A DNA stretch of 64,000 nucleotides from Sedimentisphaerales bacterium (GTDB lineage: Bacteria > Planctomycetota > Phycisphaerae > Sedimentisphaerales > Anaerobacaceae): contig JAFGEF010000041.1 in NCBI GenBank assembly GCA_016931715.1, positions 1-64,000 on the forward strand, given 5' to 3'. The notes beneath the pieces are model-generated. The model was not told the origin of the DNA, searched no databases, and was given only the letters and a program-made list of their open reading frames with translations. Both the position numbers and the translations under genes were made by a program. Within the stretch, counting starts at the first letter, position 1. Each line of letters starts with the position of its first letter. Below, one piece after another: positions 45,359-55,152 of the stretch.

Positions 45359-46282
45359 TTAGATAATAAAAAACATTCCGATATTGCGTCTTAAGCCGGT
45401 TTGAAAAATTTTATTACGGTATAGTATTATGCGACGATTGAGCCAGCCGTAATTATCTAAAGACGAAAATTCTATCAATAAATTTTTATTATTACTGCTT
45501 AGCTTGTTTCCAAATTTTTCGAGAAAGCATTTGGATTGTGTTACTTTTTTATAAAAGCGTTCTCTGGCAGCTTTTATGCCGCTGGTAAATATACTAAATA
45601 AATATGTCCATCCATATTTTGGGGATCCGAGATAGTTTTCATCATGCTGCCGATACAGCAAAGTAGGCTCATCCAGATAAATTATTTTACCCAAGGTCGC
45701 TCCGATTAATGCGAGCCAATGGTCGTGCATGACCGCCTGAGGCGGAATCTCCCCGCACAAATCTGCAAAGGCTCGATTAATTAAAATTGTACAGCCGCTC
45801 GGAACATTTTGAACAAGCAGATAATTAAGTTTTATTCTTTCCGGATTCAAATTCTGATACTTTAAATACGAATTACTAATAACAGAAAGATCATTTTTTA
45901 CCACATATTTATCTGTGAACAGCATCAGTGGAACGTATGTGCCTGATTCATCTTCATTTTTTTTTATTATCGAAAGTGATTTTGATATTTTGTTTGGCAG
46001 CCAGACGTCATCATGGTCGCAGAACATTATGTAATCAGATGAGCTTTTTAATAACAGAGCAGAAAAATTCTCGCATGCACAAGCAGTTCCTGCCGCGGGG
46101 AAAAAAAATATTTTTTCTTTATAGTTTTGTGTATATTTTTCAATAATTTGCAGGGTATTGTCTGTTGAGCCTCCATCTCGAATTAATATCCGCCAGTCAG
46201 GAAAATCCTGTTTTATTATGGATTCTATAGTTTGACCAAGATACTTCGATGAATTATATGTAGCTAACAAGATATCAATCAT
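45359..46282 (-). CDS. family 2 glycosyltransferase
   Basis: A 307-residue GT-A-fold glycosyltransferase: MIDILLATYNSSKYLGQTIESIIKQDFPDWRILIRDGGSTDNT, then FCDHDDVWLPNKI with the metal-binding D-x-D/H-D-D region near residue 85, and VQNVPSGCTILINRAF. It resembles rhamnosyl- or other hexosyltransferases of surface polysaccharide genes. The ATG at 46282 overlaps the stop of the preceding gene (TGATG). It ends the six-gene polysaccharide run. The sugar donor is unknown. Confidence 0.88.
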   Translation of the reverse strand: MIDILLATYNSSKYLGQTIESIIKQDFPDWRILIRDGGSTDNTLQIIEKYTQNYKEKIFFFPAAGTACACENFSALLLKSSSDYIMFCDHDDVWLPNKISKSLSIIKKNEDESGTYVPLMLFTDKYVVKNDLSVISNSYLKYQNLNPERIKLNYLLVQNVPSGCTILINRAFADLCGEIPPQAVMHDHWLALIGATLGKIIYLDEPTLLYRQHDENYLGSPKYGWTYLFSIFTSGIKAARERFYKKVTQSKCFLEKFGNKLSSNNKNLLIEFSSLDNYGWLNRRIILYRNKIFQTGLRRNIGMFFII

Positions 46283-47802
46283 CACTTTATCTCTGCATTT
46301 TTAAAACGATTCTTAAGATTTTCCATAATCATAGTACAACGTATTTGTCTTGGAATCAAAAAATAAATCCGTTTAATCATACTACGTACACGTTCATGAA
46401 AGGGCAGCCTCAATATTTTTTTTACCACGCTTCCAATTTTACGCAGGAGAGCGGTATACCGCCATGAACAAGAAGTATAGACACTGTAAAGTTCATCTCG
46501 ATATTGTACATTTGCTTTTTCTTTTTCAGAAATAATAGTCCGAAGATTAGAAATTTCCCGTTCTTTACGATTTTCCAAGCTAATTTTTGTCAATGCTTCT
46601 ATAGCAGTTAATTCTGTTCGGCCTTTCCAAAAAATTTTACTTTGTTTGTAACAAGCTTCTTTGTCTGTCTCTGTATGTTTTTTATTGATATATTTTTGAA
46701 GTAAGTCTGAAATATTTTTCCAATGTTCATTCACCCTATCTTGCATCTTACGTGTAATATCTGTCAACTGAATTTTTTTTTGTTCAAAATTCATAGAAGC
46801 TAATTGGTCTATAGCTATTTTCCAGGATTGAAACCATGTATCCTCACTATTGAATTGTTGTTTTAATCCTTTTATTTTTGTTTTTTTTCCGTCTGTTACA
46901 CAAATTCCCGGGACGGCGAAAGATGCCGATATTATTAAGCCGTGCATTGAGGACCCAATATAAGCCGTTGCATTAGCGAGACAACTGGTAACCTCTTTAA
47001 GACTAAGAGGTTGGTCGATTATCACCGGATTACTTCTCATAATCTTGCCTACTTCTCGAGCAAGTTCATCAATGAGATGACATGGTCCCATCGCCACTAA
47101 AATAATTCTTGCATCCAGTTTTTTTGCTGTTTCATCTAACAAAAAAGCAATTTCCTGATTTGCAGCACCAGACATATAACGAGAATTCAAATGTACTACG
47201 ATACTACGTTCAGGTATTTTTTGGTTTCTTCTTTTAAATATACCTTCATAACTTTCAAATAGTTCACTATTTTCCCATAACTCTGTCGTTACCCAAGCCG
47301 GATCAGGAAAAACAAATATTTCTTTTTCTGGACAACACTCAAGAAGAAAATCTCTGCTTTGTTCGTCACGAACCGATACATACAAACTTCTTTCAAGACA
47401 CTCTTTTACAAAAGGTCTTTTATCTGGTGAAAATTGTTCTGGAACACCCGGGGCATTCCATAAAACAGGCACATCATTCATAGCTAAACGACATGCACCA
47501 ACCCATATATCCGGGTATGCAAGCAAAGCAGTAGGACATCGATTATATGCAGGCAAATGAGTAGGTGATAGCGTTATAATATTTCCGCCGCCAATTAAAA
47601 CACCATCGGGCGAGCTTATACAATCAATAGTATCAATCCCAGAAGAAGGAATACAATCTTTCCATACAGGCCCACCTCCAATAGGAGACATAGCAACAAT
47701 ATTTACTCCAAGAGCAGCTAATCGATGTTGAGCAAGTAAAGGGAAAAGTAAATCTCCATAATTGGGAACATCAAAGGTACCAAACTGATAAATCGAAATC
47801 AT
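46282..47802 (-). CDS. polysaccharide pyruvyl transferase-like protein with C-terminal coiled coil
   Basis: A 506-residue protein; the ATG at 47802 overlaps the preceding stop (ATGA) and has GGAG about ten bases upstream. The N-terminal ~340 residues match the pyruvyl-transferase family: ISIYQFGTFDVPNYGDLLFPLLAQHRL, GVLIGGGNIITLSP, VSVRDEQSRDFLLE, and IGSSMHGLIISASFAVPGICV (the conserved S-x-H-x-x-I/I-x-A-x-x-x-x-x-P-G). It is normally used to add ketal pyruvate to surface sugars. A coiled coil (NRKEREISNLRTIISEKEKANVQYRDEL) follows and the tail (YTSCSWRYTALLRKIGSVVK) is of a type seen at the end of glycosyltransferases. Confidence 0.8.
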   Translation of the reverse strand: MISIYQFGTFDVPNYGDLLFPLLAQHRLAALGVNIVAMSPIGGGPVWKDCIPSSGIDTIDCISSPDGVLIGGGNIITLSPTHLPAYNRCPTALLAYPDIWVGACRLAMNDVPVLWNAPGVPEQFSPDKRPFVKECLERSLYVSVRDEQSRDFLLECCPEKEIFVFPDPAWVTTELWENSELFESYEGIFKRRNQKIPERSIVVHLNSRYMSGAANQEIAFLLDETAKKLDARIILVAMGPCHLIDELAREVGKIMRSNPVIIDQPLSLKEVTSCLANATAYIGSSMHGLIISASFAVPGICVTDGKKTKIKGLKQQFNSEDTWFQSWKIAIDQLASMNFEQKKIQLTDITRKMQDRVNEHWKNISDLLQKYINKKHTETDKEACYKQSKIFWKGRTELTAIEALTKISLENRKEREISNLRTIISEKEKANVQYRDELYSVYTSCSWRYTALLRKIGSVVKKILRLPFHERVRSMIKRIYFLIPRQIRCTMIMENLKNRFKNAEIK

Positions 47803-48494
47803 TTTTTCCAATCTCCTTTAGGGAGCTTTCTAATAATAGCATCTTTTCTGAAACGTGTTTTAGAATTTTCAGCGATCCAGATAATATCTTCAGTTACTTC
47901 CAAAGAACATTTGATATTATTACAAATTTTTATAAATATCTCAGCTTCTTTCTTAAGATCATGAGCCTGGATTCCTTTAGGTCGTAAAATTGAAAAATAG
48001 TGAAAAAAACTATTTTTCATAAACATCGTAAAACCTGTAACTGATACAAGATTTGGCTGAAGCAAACGTGGTAAAAGCTGTAAAGCGTAAGTACCAGTAG
48101 TTAATCCCGCTTTATGGTCGATGTCACCAACACCAACAATATCCGGTGCATAAGTAAACAATACATTCGTATCACCTGCCCAATTTTCAAATTCTGTTAG
48201 ATCACCTCTTCTTGTCTGTGGTGTAATTACTAAAATTACCTGATGTGTAATTCCTAACATAGATGGTTTTTTACGATCCTCAGGATATGGATTGGAAACC
48301 AAAATGGTAGTCTTACTCCCAACATCCTGTTCATATCCCGCAACAGGACATACATTGAATCGAACGACAATATCATGCGAATCAATCCAGGAGCCAAGAC
48401 CTTGTCCATTTAGTGACGGGGCATTACCAACAAAAACCAAACTTTTCCCTTCAGGGAATAAGTTAATAAACTCAAATGGAGTTAATAACCGCAT
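47799..48494 (-). CDS. GT29-like (sialyltransferase-fold) protein
   Basis: A 231-residue protein with the sialyl-motif-like start KSLVFVGNAPSLNGQGLGSWIDSHDIVVRFNVCPVAGYEQDVGSKTTILV. The V-G-N-x-P-S-L, G-x-x-I-D-x-H-D-x-V-x-R-x-N and D-V-G-x-K-T-T blocks are those of the GT29 large motif found in eukaryotic sialyltransferases and in some bacterial relatives. A later TGTYALQLLP resembles the small motif and HYF a downstream histidine. Start and end overlap neighbours (13 bases upstream, four bases downstream), so it is tightly coupled within the polysaccharide run. No sialic acid synthesis genes are present, so the donor may be another acidic sugar. Confidence 0.75.
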   Translation of the reverse strand: MRLLTPFEFINLFPEGKSLVFVGNAPSLNGQGLGSWIDSHDIVVRFNVCPVAGYEQDVGSKTTILVSNPYPEDRKKPSMLGITHQVILVITPQTRRGDLTEFENWAGDTNVLFTYAPDIVGVGDIDHKAGLTTGTYALQLLPRLLQPNLVSVTGFTMFMKNSFFHYFSILRPKGIQAHDLKKEAEIFIKICNNIKCSLEVTEDIIWIAENSKTRFRKDAIIRKLPKGDWKK

Positions 48495-51400
48495 GCTTCC
48501 ACCCTCTTTATAAGCTCTTCTGTCATTTTTTTTCCAATATTAAAAGACTCCAGGCATTTCATAGCAAGTGAATCACGATTGTTTAAAATATAATCCAATT
48601 TTTCATTCATCTCGGCTTGATGATGTACAACAGCAATTGGATATTCAACTAAAGACAATGTTTCTTCAACCTTCCATGTATTAGATGGCATCGGAATAAA
48701 GGGAACTCCTGCTGCCATTAAACAAATATTCATATGATGTCTTCCTGAAATTGCCATTGGAAATTGTGACATAAATGAAACTATTTCTTCCGCGGGAATC
48801 TCCCATGCTTTTATCATATCCAAATTATTTTCGCTGCCCCATTTTGAAGCCAGCATTTCTTCTTCACTATCACTAATACATAAATATAACGGTTTTAGTC
48901 CTTTGCGTTTTACATTATCAAACAGTCCCTGGATTAATTCGGCCTTAGCGAGTATACCTGCCGTAATAAGGCAATAATCCTTTGCATTAGGAAATGTTTT
49001 TGATTCAAGAGAAGATTTTTGTTTAGATAAAAATGCTATATCTGGTGCACAAAAGATATTTCTATTAAATTTTTTCAATTCACCAAAAGTTCGCATTTCC
49101 CTTGCGTGTACAAATTCAAGTTTCGGGATAATAGATTCTAAAATTCTCGGTTCGATAGCTTGGACTGTGGCATTAAACAATAATACCGGCCGACTCAAGT
49201 CTATTGCAGTTTTCATAATGGCAAGTAACGATAATCCACGCATAAAATTATGATGGATAGTTCCTTCGCCATTGACCAAAATGGCATCACAACTTTTTAT
49301 GCGTTCACATAAATCCAGATCAGTAGATTTAATAGACTCTGCCTTAAATTCCCAAGTATCGAAGGGAACAGATGGAGCATAAGGTAAATAAGATGGAAAG
49401 TCTGAATTCTGTTGAGTCATACAATCTTTTGGTTTTATAGCAATATCCCGAAAATATTCCGACAAATATCCCAAGGGAATATTGTCACAAATCGCTGATT
49501 TTTGATTAGATGAACCAAAAAGATCATAGAAAACTTTACTAACAATCTTACATCCAAGATTAGTGGATTGCCCCGTATCATTTACCAAAAGAATTTTTTT
49601 TTGAAATCCTTTTTTTTTCAATATATTTTGTGAATCCAATTGTGTGTTATTCTGAGATTTTGGAACACTATGAATATTTATTTTCTCAGAATTAATAACT
49701 TTATTTTCATGAAAGCAAACAGGATTCTTAACTAATTTAATTTTATCTTCACTGCTCATTAAGCGGCTATCAAATACAACCTTATCCGGTTTAAACAATG
49801 GCCACAACTTGCCGTAACCTTCTCCATTGATATCGACACAGACTATAATCTCAAAATAAACAGGAATTTCATTGAAAAATATTTTTGCTGGTTTAGATGG
49901 ATGTTTTGCTTTATCATACTGTAAAGAATCAATAGGTGATGTTAATGAATGTATCATCTCACTATTACTCCATTCTATGAGTCCTTTGTAAGCTATGATG
50001 AAATCTTTTATTATTCCATGAGCAAGTAAATCCATAAATAAATGGTACAAGACAGGAGTAGTCATAAGATTCCTATGTCCTGTCCAATGAGAATAATATG
50101 TCTTTAGTCCTTTGTGAAAAAGCCATGGATCCGCATCAAAGTATGGTTGTCTTATATATATATTCTGACGACTTACATCACATGCCTTCAAGATAAATTC
50201 CTTAGCTTGCCTTGTTGATTCCAAATGCTCAAGCAAATGATACATTGTGGTAAATGATACCATTTTAACTTTTTTCAGATTTAGAATATCACAATCTGTG
50301 CATATACCTCCTTTTTTACTGGCCAGTTCAAGTTTTTTGTTATCAATATCAAAACCCATACCAATTTTTGAAAGCAGGTTCTGGGTCCAAAGCAATCCAT
50401 CGCCTTTTGAACATCCAAAATCAAAGAATTCTATATTGTTCTGATTGATAAAGGTTGTGAATTTTTCCATATCTGCTATCTGATCTTTAGAAATAATCAG
50501 GCCTTTGCATGGGAAATTCTTTGGATTTGTCACCTTGTTATTTACAGAAATAATTGATTCAGAATAATGCCTTTCGTTATTTATTGATGTTTCAATTTGC
50601 TTCTGTTCGACATTTCCATTATATAAATCTTTTATATAAGAACGTACCTGGTTAACCAGAGGATTTTGTATCGTTTCCTTAACCGCTTTTTGTATTCGTT
50701 TTTGACCATGAAGTTTACTCAAAGTTTCTCCGCCGGCCCTTGCTAACTTATCTCTATTTTTTTTACCAAAACTTTTTGACTTAGCATGATATATATAACA
50801 ATGTGTTGCTATAGCACAGGAAAAACCAGCGTTTCCAGCACGTAATGAAAAATCATCCTCTTCACCATAACCACTTGGAAAAGATTCCTCATCTAAATAG
50901 CCTATTGAATTAATAACATCCCGCTTAATACCATAACAAAAACCATTAATCAGGGACACCTTGGGAAATTGGTTTAAATAACCCTGTTGTTCACAAATAA
51001 GGTTCATATCCTCAACATTCATATTCTCAGGAAGCTCGTTAATACATAATTGTCCTGTCTGATTATCTATAATTAATGGAACTGATTGCCATGAAGCAGC
51101 GTTGGACAAAGGGCCAACTATACCTATTTTAGGGTCACTTTGTATTGTTTGCAGAAGTTTGAGTGTCCAATTCTCCGTTACAATTGTATCACTATTAAGA
51201 AGTATTACAAATGAAGCATCCGACGCTTTTAAGCCGTCATTCGCCGAAACTGTATAACCTTTGGCTGTGTCGTGACGTATAAGTATTACTTGTTTACTCC
51301 ACTCTTGAGCAATATTTTGTAAATACTCCTGTGTAATTGTTTCAGAGCCATCATCAACAAGAATAATACGATGTGCAGGCAAAAGAGATTTTAAAACAGA

Positions 51401-52735
51401 TTCTATACAGATCTTAACATCTTCAATCGCATTATGCACACAAATTACAATATCTACTCGCTCACTTTTTAAATTATTTATTTCATCTGATGAAAAGACT
51501 TTTTTTATAATTTGATTTTCCTGTGAAGATGTAAGTTTCCACATAAATGAAGGCTGTGTATATGCTAAAGTATGACGATCTCTTTTATGATTATGCAGAA
51601 AGAGATAATAATCATTATTATCATACAAACGTATATCTTTCATATTTTGTAACGTTTCATACGGTAATTTGTTTTTCCAAAGAGCGTACATTACAGAAAG
51701 CTGGTCACGGCGGCTTCCATTTTCTATTTCATTCCACCATATCTCATTAAATGCTTTTACTTTTTCTTCGTTATGTTTTCTAATAAGTAAACCAGTTTCG
51801 AGAAGACCAGACTTTTCGGGAAATCCTTCATTTTTATATCTTTCTACCTGTGCCTCCATTACAGCTTTATCATCTTTATTAAGAGTAATACACTTTTTAA
51901 GCTCATCATATATACAATCTCTATGCGGATGAGGATTACACATTAGAAGAACTTTTCGATTGATACATTGTTTAATGGAGTTCTCAAGATGAGGACCGCG
52001 AATCATTATGCTCGAGTCCACCCAGATAGAATAATCATATTCGGAAAAATAAAGATGGGGATGAGTTTTTATATAACGAGCTATTCTGGCAGGATCGGAA
52101 TGATGATAATCGGTTTTGCGAATTTCAAATATGTGCTCTCCGGGAATTTCAGTATCAGTAAAGCACACATAATCCCAATCATTAGTTATATACTCGGGAA
52201 TTATTAGCGGATCATAATTTCCTATAATAGCCGTATAAACTACCACCTTTGCTTTACGTTGATTTTTTTGGAGATTATATACACGTACTTTATGAAGCAA
52301 TTGTTCTTCGCTTATTCGATAACTCCATGCGCATTCCTTATAATTTTTAACTTGTCCTGATTTAAGCCAATGTGCAAGAGGATTTATTTTTTCTTCAAGT
52401 ACTTCAGGATTAAGTAAAAGGTATTGATTAGTTGAAAAATCAGGCGATGGATTTCGTCTTTCATGCCAACCGAATTTGAAATAATGATATAAAGGAATCA
52501 TGCCAGAGGCAGCAACATCATGGTAAACATTTAAATACCATTTATTATTGAAGAATTGATTAGGATTCCGTCCTTCTTTCCAGCCGTGGCGGACGTAGTG
52601 TTTTATTGGGCTCATGCAGCTTCTGGCCACGTCGAGGTTGTTTTTGAGGTAATATTCCTTATCGAACAGGCCGCTGTGCTTTATTGTTCGGATAATATAT
52701 ATTTCTTTTAAGTATTTTCGCAATTTGCTTAACAT
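48482..52735 (-). CDS. 1417-residue multi-domain glycan biosynthesis protein
   Basis: Five modules can be read. About 25-130: three HY..hGW.EGRNP-type repeats (EYYLKNNLDVARSCMSPIKHYV..), a linker seen before glycosyltransferases. About 160-400: a DUF616/TOD1-like glycosyltransferase (KVVVYTAIIGNYDPLI ... YSIWVDSSIMIRG). About 427-660: GT2 (DIVICVHNAIEDVKICIESVLKS, LLNSDT, SGYGEEDDFSLRAGNAGFSCAI). About 765-880: a methyltransferase-like region (FFDFGCSKGDG, DILNLKK, YHLLEHLES). About 1045-1410: a pyruvyl-transferase-like region (LLVNDTGQSTNLGCKIVSKVF, ILVNGEGTIHH, SGRHHMNICLMAAGVPFIPMPS). It likely builds and modifies a repeat of the exported polysaccharide in one polypeptide. It follows the Wzt gene by two bases. 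Confidence 0.85.
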   Translation of the reverse strand: MLSKLRKYLKEIYIIRTIKHSGLFDKEYYLKNNLDVARSCMSPIKHYVRHGWKEGRNPNQFFNNKWYLNVYHDVAASGMIPLYHYFKFGWHERRNPSPDFSTNQYLLLNPEVLEEKINPLAHWLKSGQVKNYKECAWSYRISEEQLLHKVRVYNLQKNQRKAKVVVYTAIIGNYDPLIIPEYITNDWDYVCFTDTEIPGEHIFEIRKTDYHHSDPARIARYIKTHPHLYFSEYDYSIWVDSSIMIRGPHLENSIKQCINRKVLLMCNPHPHRDCIYDELKKCITLNKDDKAVMEAQVERYKNEGFPEKSGLLETGLLIRKHNEEKVKAFNEIWWNEIENGSRRDQLSVMYALWKNKLPYETLQNMKDIRLYDNNDYYLFLHNHKRDRHTLAYTQPSFMWKLTSSQENQIIKKVFSSDEINNLKSERVDIVICVHNAIEDVKICIESVLKSLLPAHRIILVDDGSETITQEYLQNIAQEWSKQVILIRHDTAKGYTVSANDGLKASDASFVILLNSDTIVTENWTLKLLQTIQSDPKIGIVGPLSNAASWQSVPLIIDNQTGQLCINELPENMNVEDMNLICEQQGYLNQFPKVSLINGFCYGIKRDVINSIGYLDEESFPSGYGEEDDFSLRAGNAGFSCAIATHCYIYHAKSKSFGKKNRDKLARAGGETLSKLHGQKRIQKAVKETIQNPLVNQVRSYIKDLYNGNVEQKQIETSINNERHYSESIISVNNKVTNPKNFPCKGLIISKDQIADMEKFTTFINQNNIEFFDFGCSKGDGLLWTQNLLSKIGMGFDIDNKKLELASKKGGICTDCDILNLKKVKMVSFTTMYHLLEHLESTRQAKEFILKACDVSRQNIYIRQPYFDADPWLFHKGLKTYYSHWTGHRNLMTTPVLYHLFMDLLAHGIIKDFIIAYKGLIEWSNSEMIHSLTSPIDSLQYDKAKHPSKPAKIFFNEIPVYFEIIVCVDINGEGYGKLWPLFKPDKVVFDSRLMSSEDKIKLVKNPVCFHENKVINSEKINIHSVPKSQNNTQLDSQNILKKKGFQKKILLVNDTGQSTNLGCKIVSKVFYDLFGSSNQKSAICDNIPLGYLSEYFRDIAIKPKDCMTQQNSDFPSYLPYAPSVPFDTWEFKAESIKSTDLDLCERIKSCDAILVNGEGTIHHNFMRGLSLLAIMKTAIDLSRPVLLFNATVQAIEPRILESIIPKLEFVHAREMRTFGELKKFNRNIFCAPDIAFLSKQKSSLESKTFPNAKDYCLITAGILAKAELIQGLFDNVKRKGLKPLYLCISDSEEEMLASKWGSENNLDMIKAWEIPAEEIVSFMSQFPMAISGRHHMNICLMAAGVPFIPMPSNTWKVEETLSLVEYPIAVVHHQAEMNEKLDYILNNRDSLAMKCLESFNIGKKMTEELIKRVEACGY

Positions 52736-52737
52736 TA

Positions 52738-53439
52738 TTATTGTTTCTTCTTTATTTCCACATATCTTTTAATAGTTTCATCAACCGGCAATTCCGGCAG
52801 TGAATGACCGCTTTCAATCTGAATCACCCTGTCACACAATTCCTGGATCGTAGGTATTGAATGAGAAACTAAAACTACTGTTTTATCACTCTTTATTTTT
52901 TGCTTAATTAATTCCGAAGCCTTTTCCTGGAAAGCATGGTCACCTGCCGCTAAAGCTTCATCTATCAGCATAACATCGGTATCGACATAATAAGCTATTG
53001 AAAAACCCAACCTTGAGCGCATTCCACTCGAATAATTATTTATCGGCTCGTCGATAAAATCGCCAATATCCGCTAATTCAATAATTTTTTTAACACAATT
53101 ATGAATGTGTTTTTTGTCCATCCCTAACAGCAGGCCGCTGAGAAAAATATTCTGCCTTCCGGTAAGCCGCTGATCAAAACCTGCGCCAAGTGATTGCATT
53201 GTAATTGAAACGTTAGCTCGCATTATTGTGCCTTTGTCAGGTTTGATAATACCGGCTATCACTTTGAGAAGCGTGCTTTTTCCTGCACCATTTCTGCCTA
53301 TAATTCCTACAGTCTGGCCGCGATGAACCTGAAAAGAGACATCATGCAGCGCCCAGAACTTGTTCCCTTTCCATGGCATTGATGCAGCTTTGCGATAGCA
53401 CATTCCGATATTTTGCAGATCAAAAATTACATTTTCCAT
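52738..53439 (-). CDS. polysaccharide ABC transporter ATP-binding protein (Wzt-like)
   Basis: A 233-residue ATPase of the O-antigen/teichoic-acid exporter type. Walker A is GRNGAGKST near residue 47, the signature NNYSSGMRSRLGFSIA near 138, Walker B VMLIDEALAAGDHAF near 160, and the H-loop VSHS. It is shorter than some Wzt proteins and lacks the C-terminal carbohydrate-binding domain that caps the O-antigen in chain-length-sensing types. It lies 15 bp after the permease gene and is coupled to the large glycan protein. Confidence 0.93.
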   Translation of the reverse strand: MENVIFDLQNIGMCYRKAASMPWKGNKFWALHDVSFQVHRGQTVGIIGRNGAGKSTLLKVIAGIIKPDKGTIMRANVSITMQSLGAGFDQRLTGRQNIFLSGLLLGMDKKHIHNCVKKIIELADIGDFIDEPINNYSSGMRSRLGFSIAYYVDTDVMLIDEALAAGDHAFQEKASELIKQKIKSDKTVVLVSHSIPTIQELCDRVIQIESGHSLPELPVDETIKRYVEIKKKQ

Positions 53440-53454
53440 TCGAATATTGTAACC

Positions 53455-54213
53455 TTAGCTTAACTTTGGAAAATATCTATTAAACCTGTGAATCAGCAGC
53501 CAACCTATGGTAATAAATATTATGCTTTCTAAAAAAGCAAATCCGAGCGGCTGGAAAACAGGCCATTTCCCATTAAGAAGAATACCGCGAAATTGCTCAA
53601 CCAGTACCGCAATCGGATTAAGGCGAATAATATTTTGTAAACGCGGCGATAATGTTTCAATTTCATAAAAAACACCAGACAGAAAAATCAATAAATGCAT
53701 TAGTGTGTTCAGGATAAGCTGAAAATCAGGGAAAAATGGAGTGATTGCGGCACAGGTCATTGATACTCCGGCTATTATCATCATTTCGAGCAGGAGTAAT
53801 ACAGGCAAAGCCAGGTATGACCATGAAGGTGTAATTCCGCAAAGCCAGACAACAACTGCGACAAGCAGGAAAGTCACGAGAAACTTGACTAAATTCACTA
53901 ATAATACAGAAAGAGGAAAAACGCTCTTATGGATATAAACAAGCTGCATCAAGCCCTGACTGCTTGATATGCTTGTTGCACTTCTGGTAACAGTTCCGGC
54001 AAAAAAGCGATAAACGATAATCCCGCTGAACAGGAAAATCGCAAAGTTTTCTGTCTTATTATTGAATATGTATTTGAAAGCTATGTAATAAACAGCCAGG
54101 CTCAGAAGAGGGTCAAAAATCCACCATAAATAGCCGGCATAGGTTCGTGTAGCTTCGCTTTTCAGCTCTGCAATAGCACGAAAGGTCACAATATTAAAGA
54201 ATTTTGTAATCAT
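53455..54213 (-). CDS. polysaccharide ABC transporter permease (Wzm-like)
   Basis: A 252-residue ABC-2-type permease. It begins TFRAIAELKSEATRTYAGYLWWIFDPLLSLAVYYIAF, with the amphipathic N-terminal gate helix and then the R-x-x-Y-x-x-x-x-L-W-W motif of polysaccharide exporters, and has six membrane helices. LSGVFYEIETL-SP and LNPIAVLVEQFR are also family marks. With the ATPase it exports an undecaprenyl-linked polymer across the inner membrane. It heads the six-gene run; the region upstream (54214-54393) is the divergent promoter region shared with the VanZ-like gene. Confidence 0.93.
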   Translation of the reverse strand: MITKFFNIVTFRAIAELKSEATRTYAGYLWWIFDPLLSLAVYYIAFKYIFNNKTENFAIFLFSGIIVYRFFAGTVTRSATSISSSQGLMQLVYIHKSVFPLSVLLVNLVKFLVTFLLVAVVVWLCGITPSWSYLALPVLLLLEMMIIAGVSMTCAAITPFFPDFQLILNTLMHLLIFLSGVFYEIETLSPRLQNIIRLNPIAVLVEQFRGILLNGKWPVFQPLGFAFLESIIFITIGWLLIHRFNRYFPKLS

Positions 54214-54393
54214 TTTAGTTCAACCACAAAAAACCTTACTTCGGGATTCAAGTTTTGTTTCGTAAGTTATAGTAATTGCTATTAACACAAAAATCAAATT
54301 TTTTACATACAGCCCATTACAATAAAGATAAACCTGTGGTAGAATTCCTTGAAGTAGTTGTACAATTATAAAAACGTTTTGTATGGAAAATCA

Positions 54394-55149
54394 ATGGCTT
54401 TATTTCGACGGCGTACGATAAGTATAATATCTCTGGCTTTATATTGGCCGGCTTTATTGGTTTTTGCTCATATCCCTGTGCCGGAATCAGTTCGGAAAGC
54501 AAATGTATCCGACAAGAGCCTGCATTTTCTCGCCTATCTTGTTTTGGCGTTTCTGCTTTGGTTTTCAGTTAAACCTGATGAAAAAGTGAACTGGCGAAAA
54601 AAAACTGTCTGGCTCATACTTATCGCTCTAACCATATATGGAGTAGTCGATGAAGTCGTACAAAGCTTCATCGGACGCACATGCGATGCAATGGATGTCG
54701 CCTCCAATTTCGCTGGCGCTCTTTTAAGTCTTTTACTTCTTACGTTCATAAGCTTTAATCCAGGCGCTCTTATTGTTGCAGGTATTGTAATATTCGCTGT
54801 AGCAAATATCTCTAAGGCTAATCTGGCTGAGATGTTTCCGTTAGTTTATGGCATTTTTAATTTTTTTACCTATGTAATATTCACAGTGTTCTGGATTTTG
54901 AATATGAACAGGTTTTTCATGAAAAAGCGCGCGAGTTTTCAATGGCTGATATTTGCAATGGGAGTGCCGCTGTTTTTTTTATTAATTGTGAAAATTTCTT
55001 CACTGTTTCTCGGCAGAGAAATAGAGGCACAGGATATTATTGTTTCCGCGGATGCTATTGCGGCAGTTGCGTGTATAATCTGCTTAAAAGATGTCTTTCT
55101 TAACAGAATGGGAATAGCATCGGAAACAAATGATTTCGGGAACTATTAA
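54394..55149 (+). CDS. VanZ-like membrane protein
   Basis: A 251-residue membrane protein from the ATG at 54394 (an in-frame TTG 12 codons upstream is less likely). The first part is VanZ-like: LALYWPALLVFAHIPVPESVRKANVSDKSLHFLAYLVLAFLLW, with the S-D-K-x-x-H-F-x-x-Y motif, and IYGVVDEVVQSFIGRTCDAMDVASNFAGALLSL with V-D-E-x-x-Q-x-F-x-x-x-R-x-x-x-x-x-D-x-x-x-N. Then four more helices follow, giving about seven to eight in all. VanZ-family proteins are often found near glycan or exosortase genes, but the function is not settled. Confidence 0.82.
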   Translation: MALFRRRTISIISLALYWPALLVFAHIPVPESVRKANVSDKSLHFLAYLVLAFLLWFSVKPDEKVNWRKKTVWLILIALTIYGVVDEVVQSFIGRTCDAMDVASNFAGALLSLLLLTFISFNPGALIVAGIVIFAVANISKANLAEMFPLVYGIFNFFTYVIFTVFWILNMNRFFMKKRASFQWLIFAMGVPLFFLLIVKISSLFLGREIEAQDIIVSADAIAAVACIICLKDVFLNRMGIASETNDFGNY

Positions 55150-55152
55150 TAT

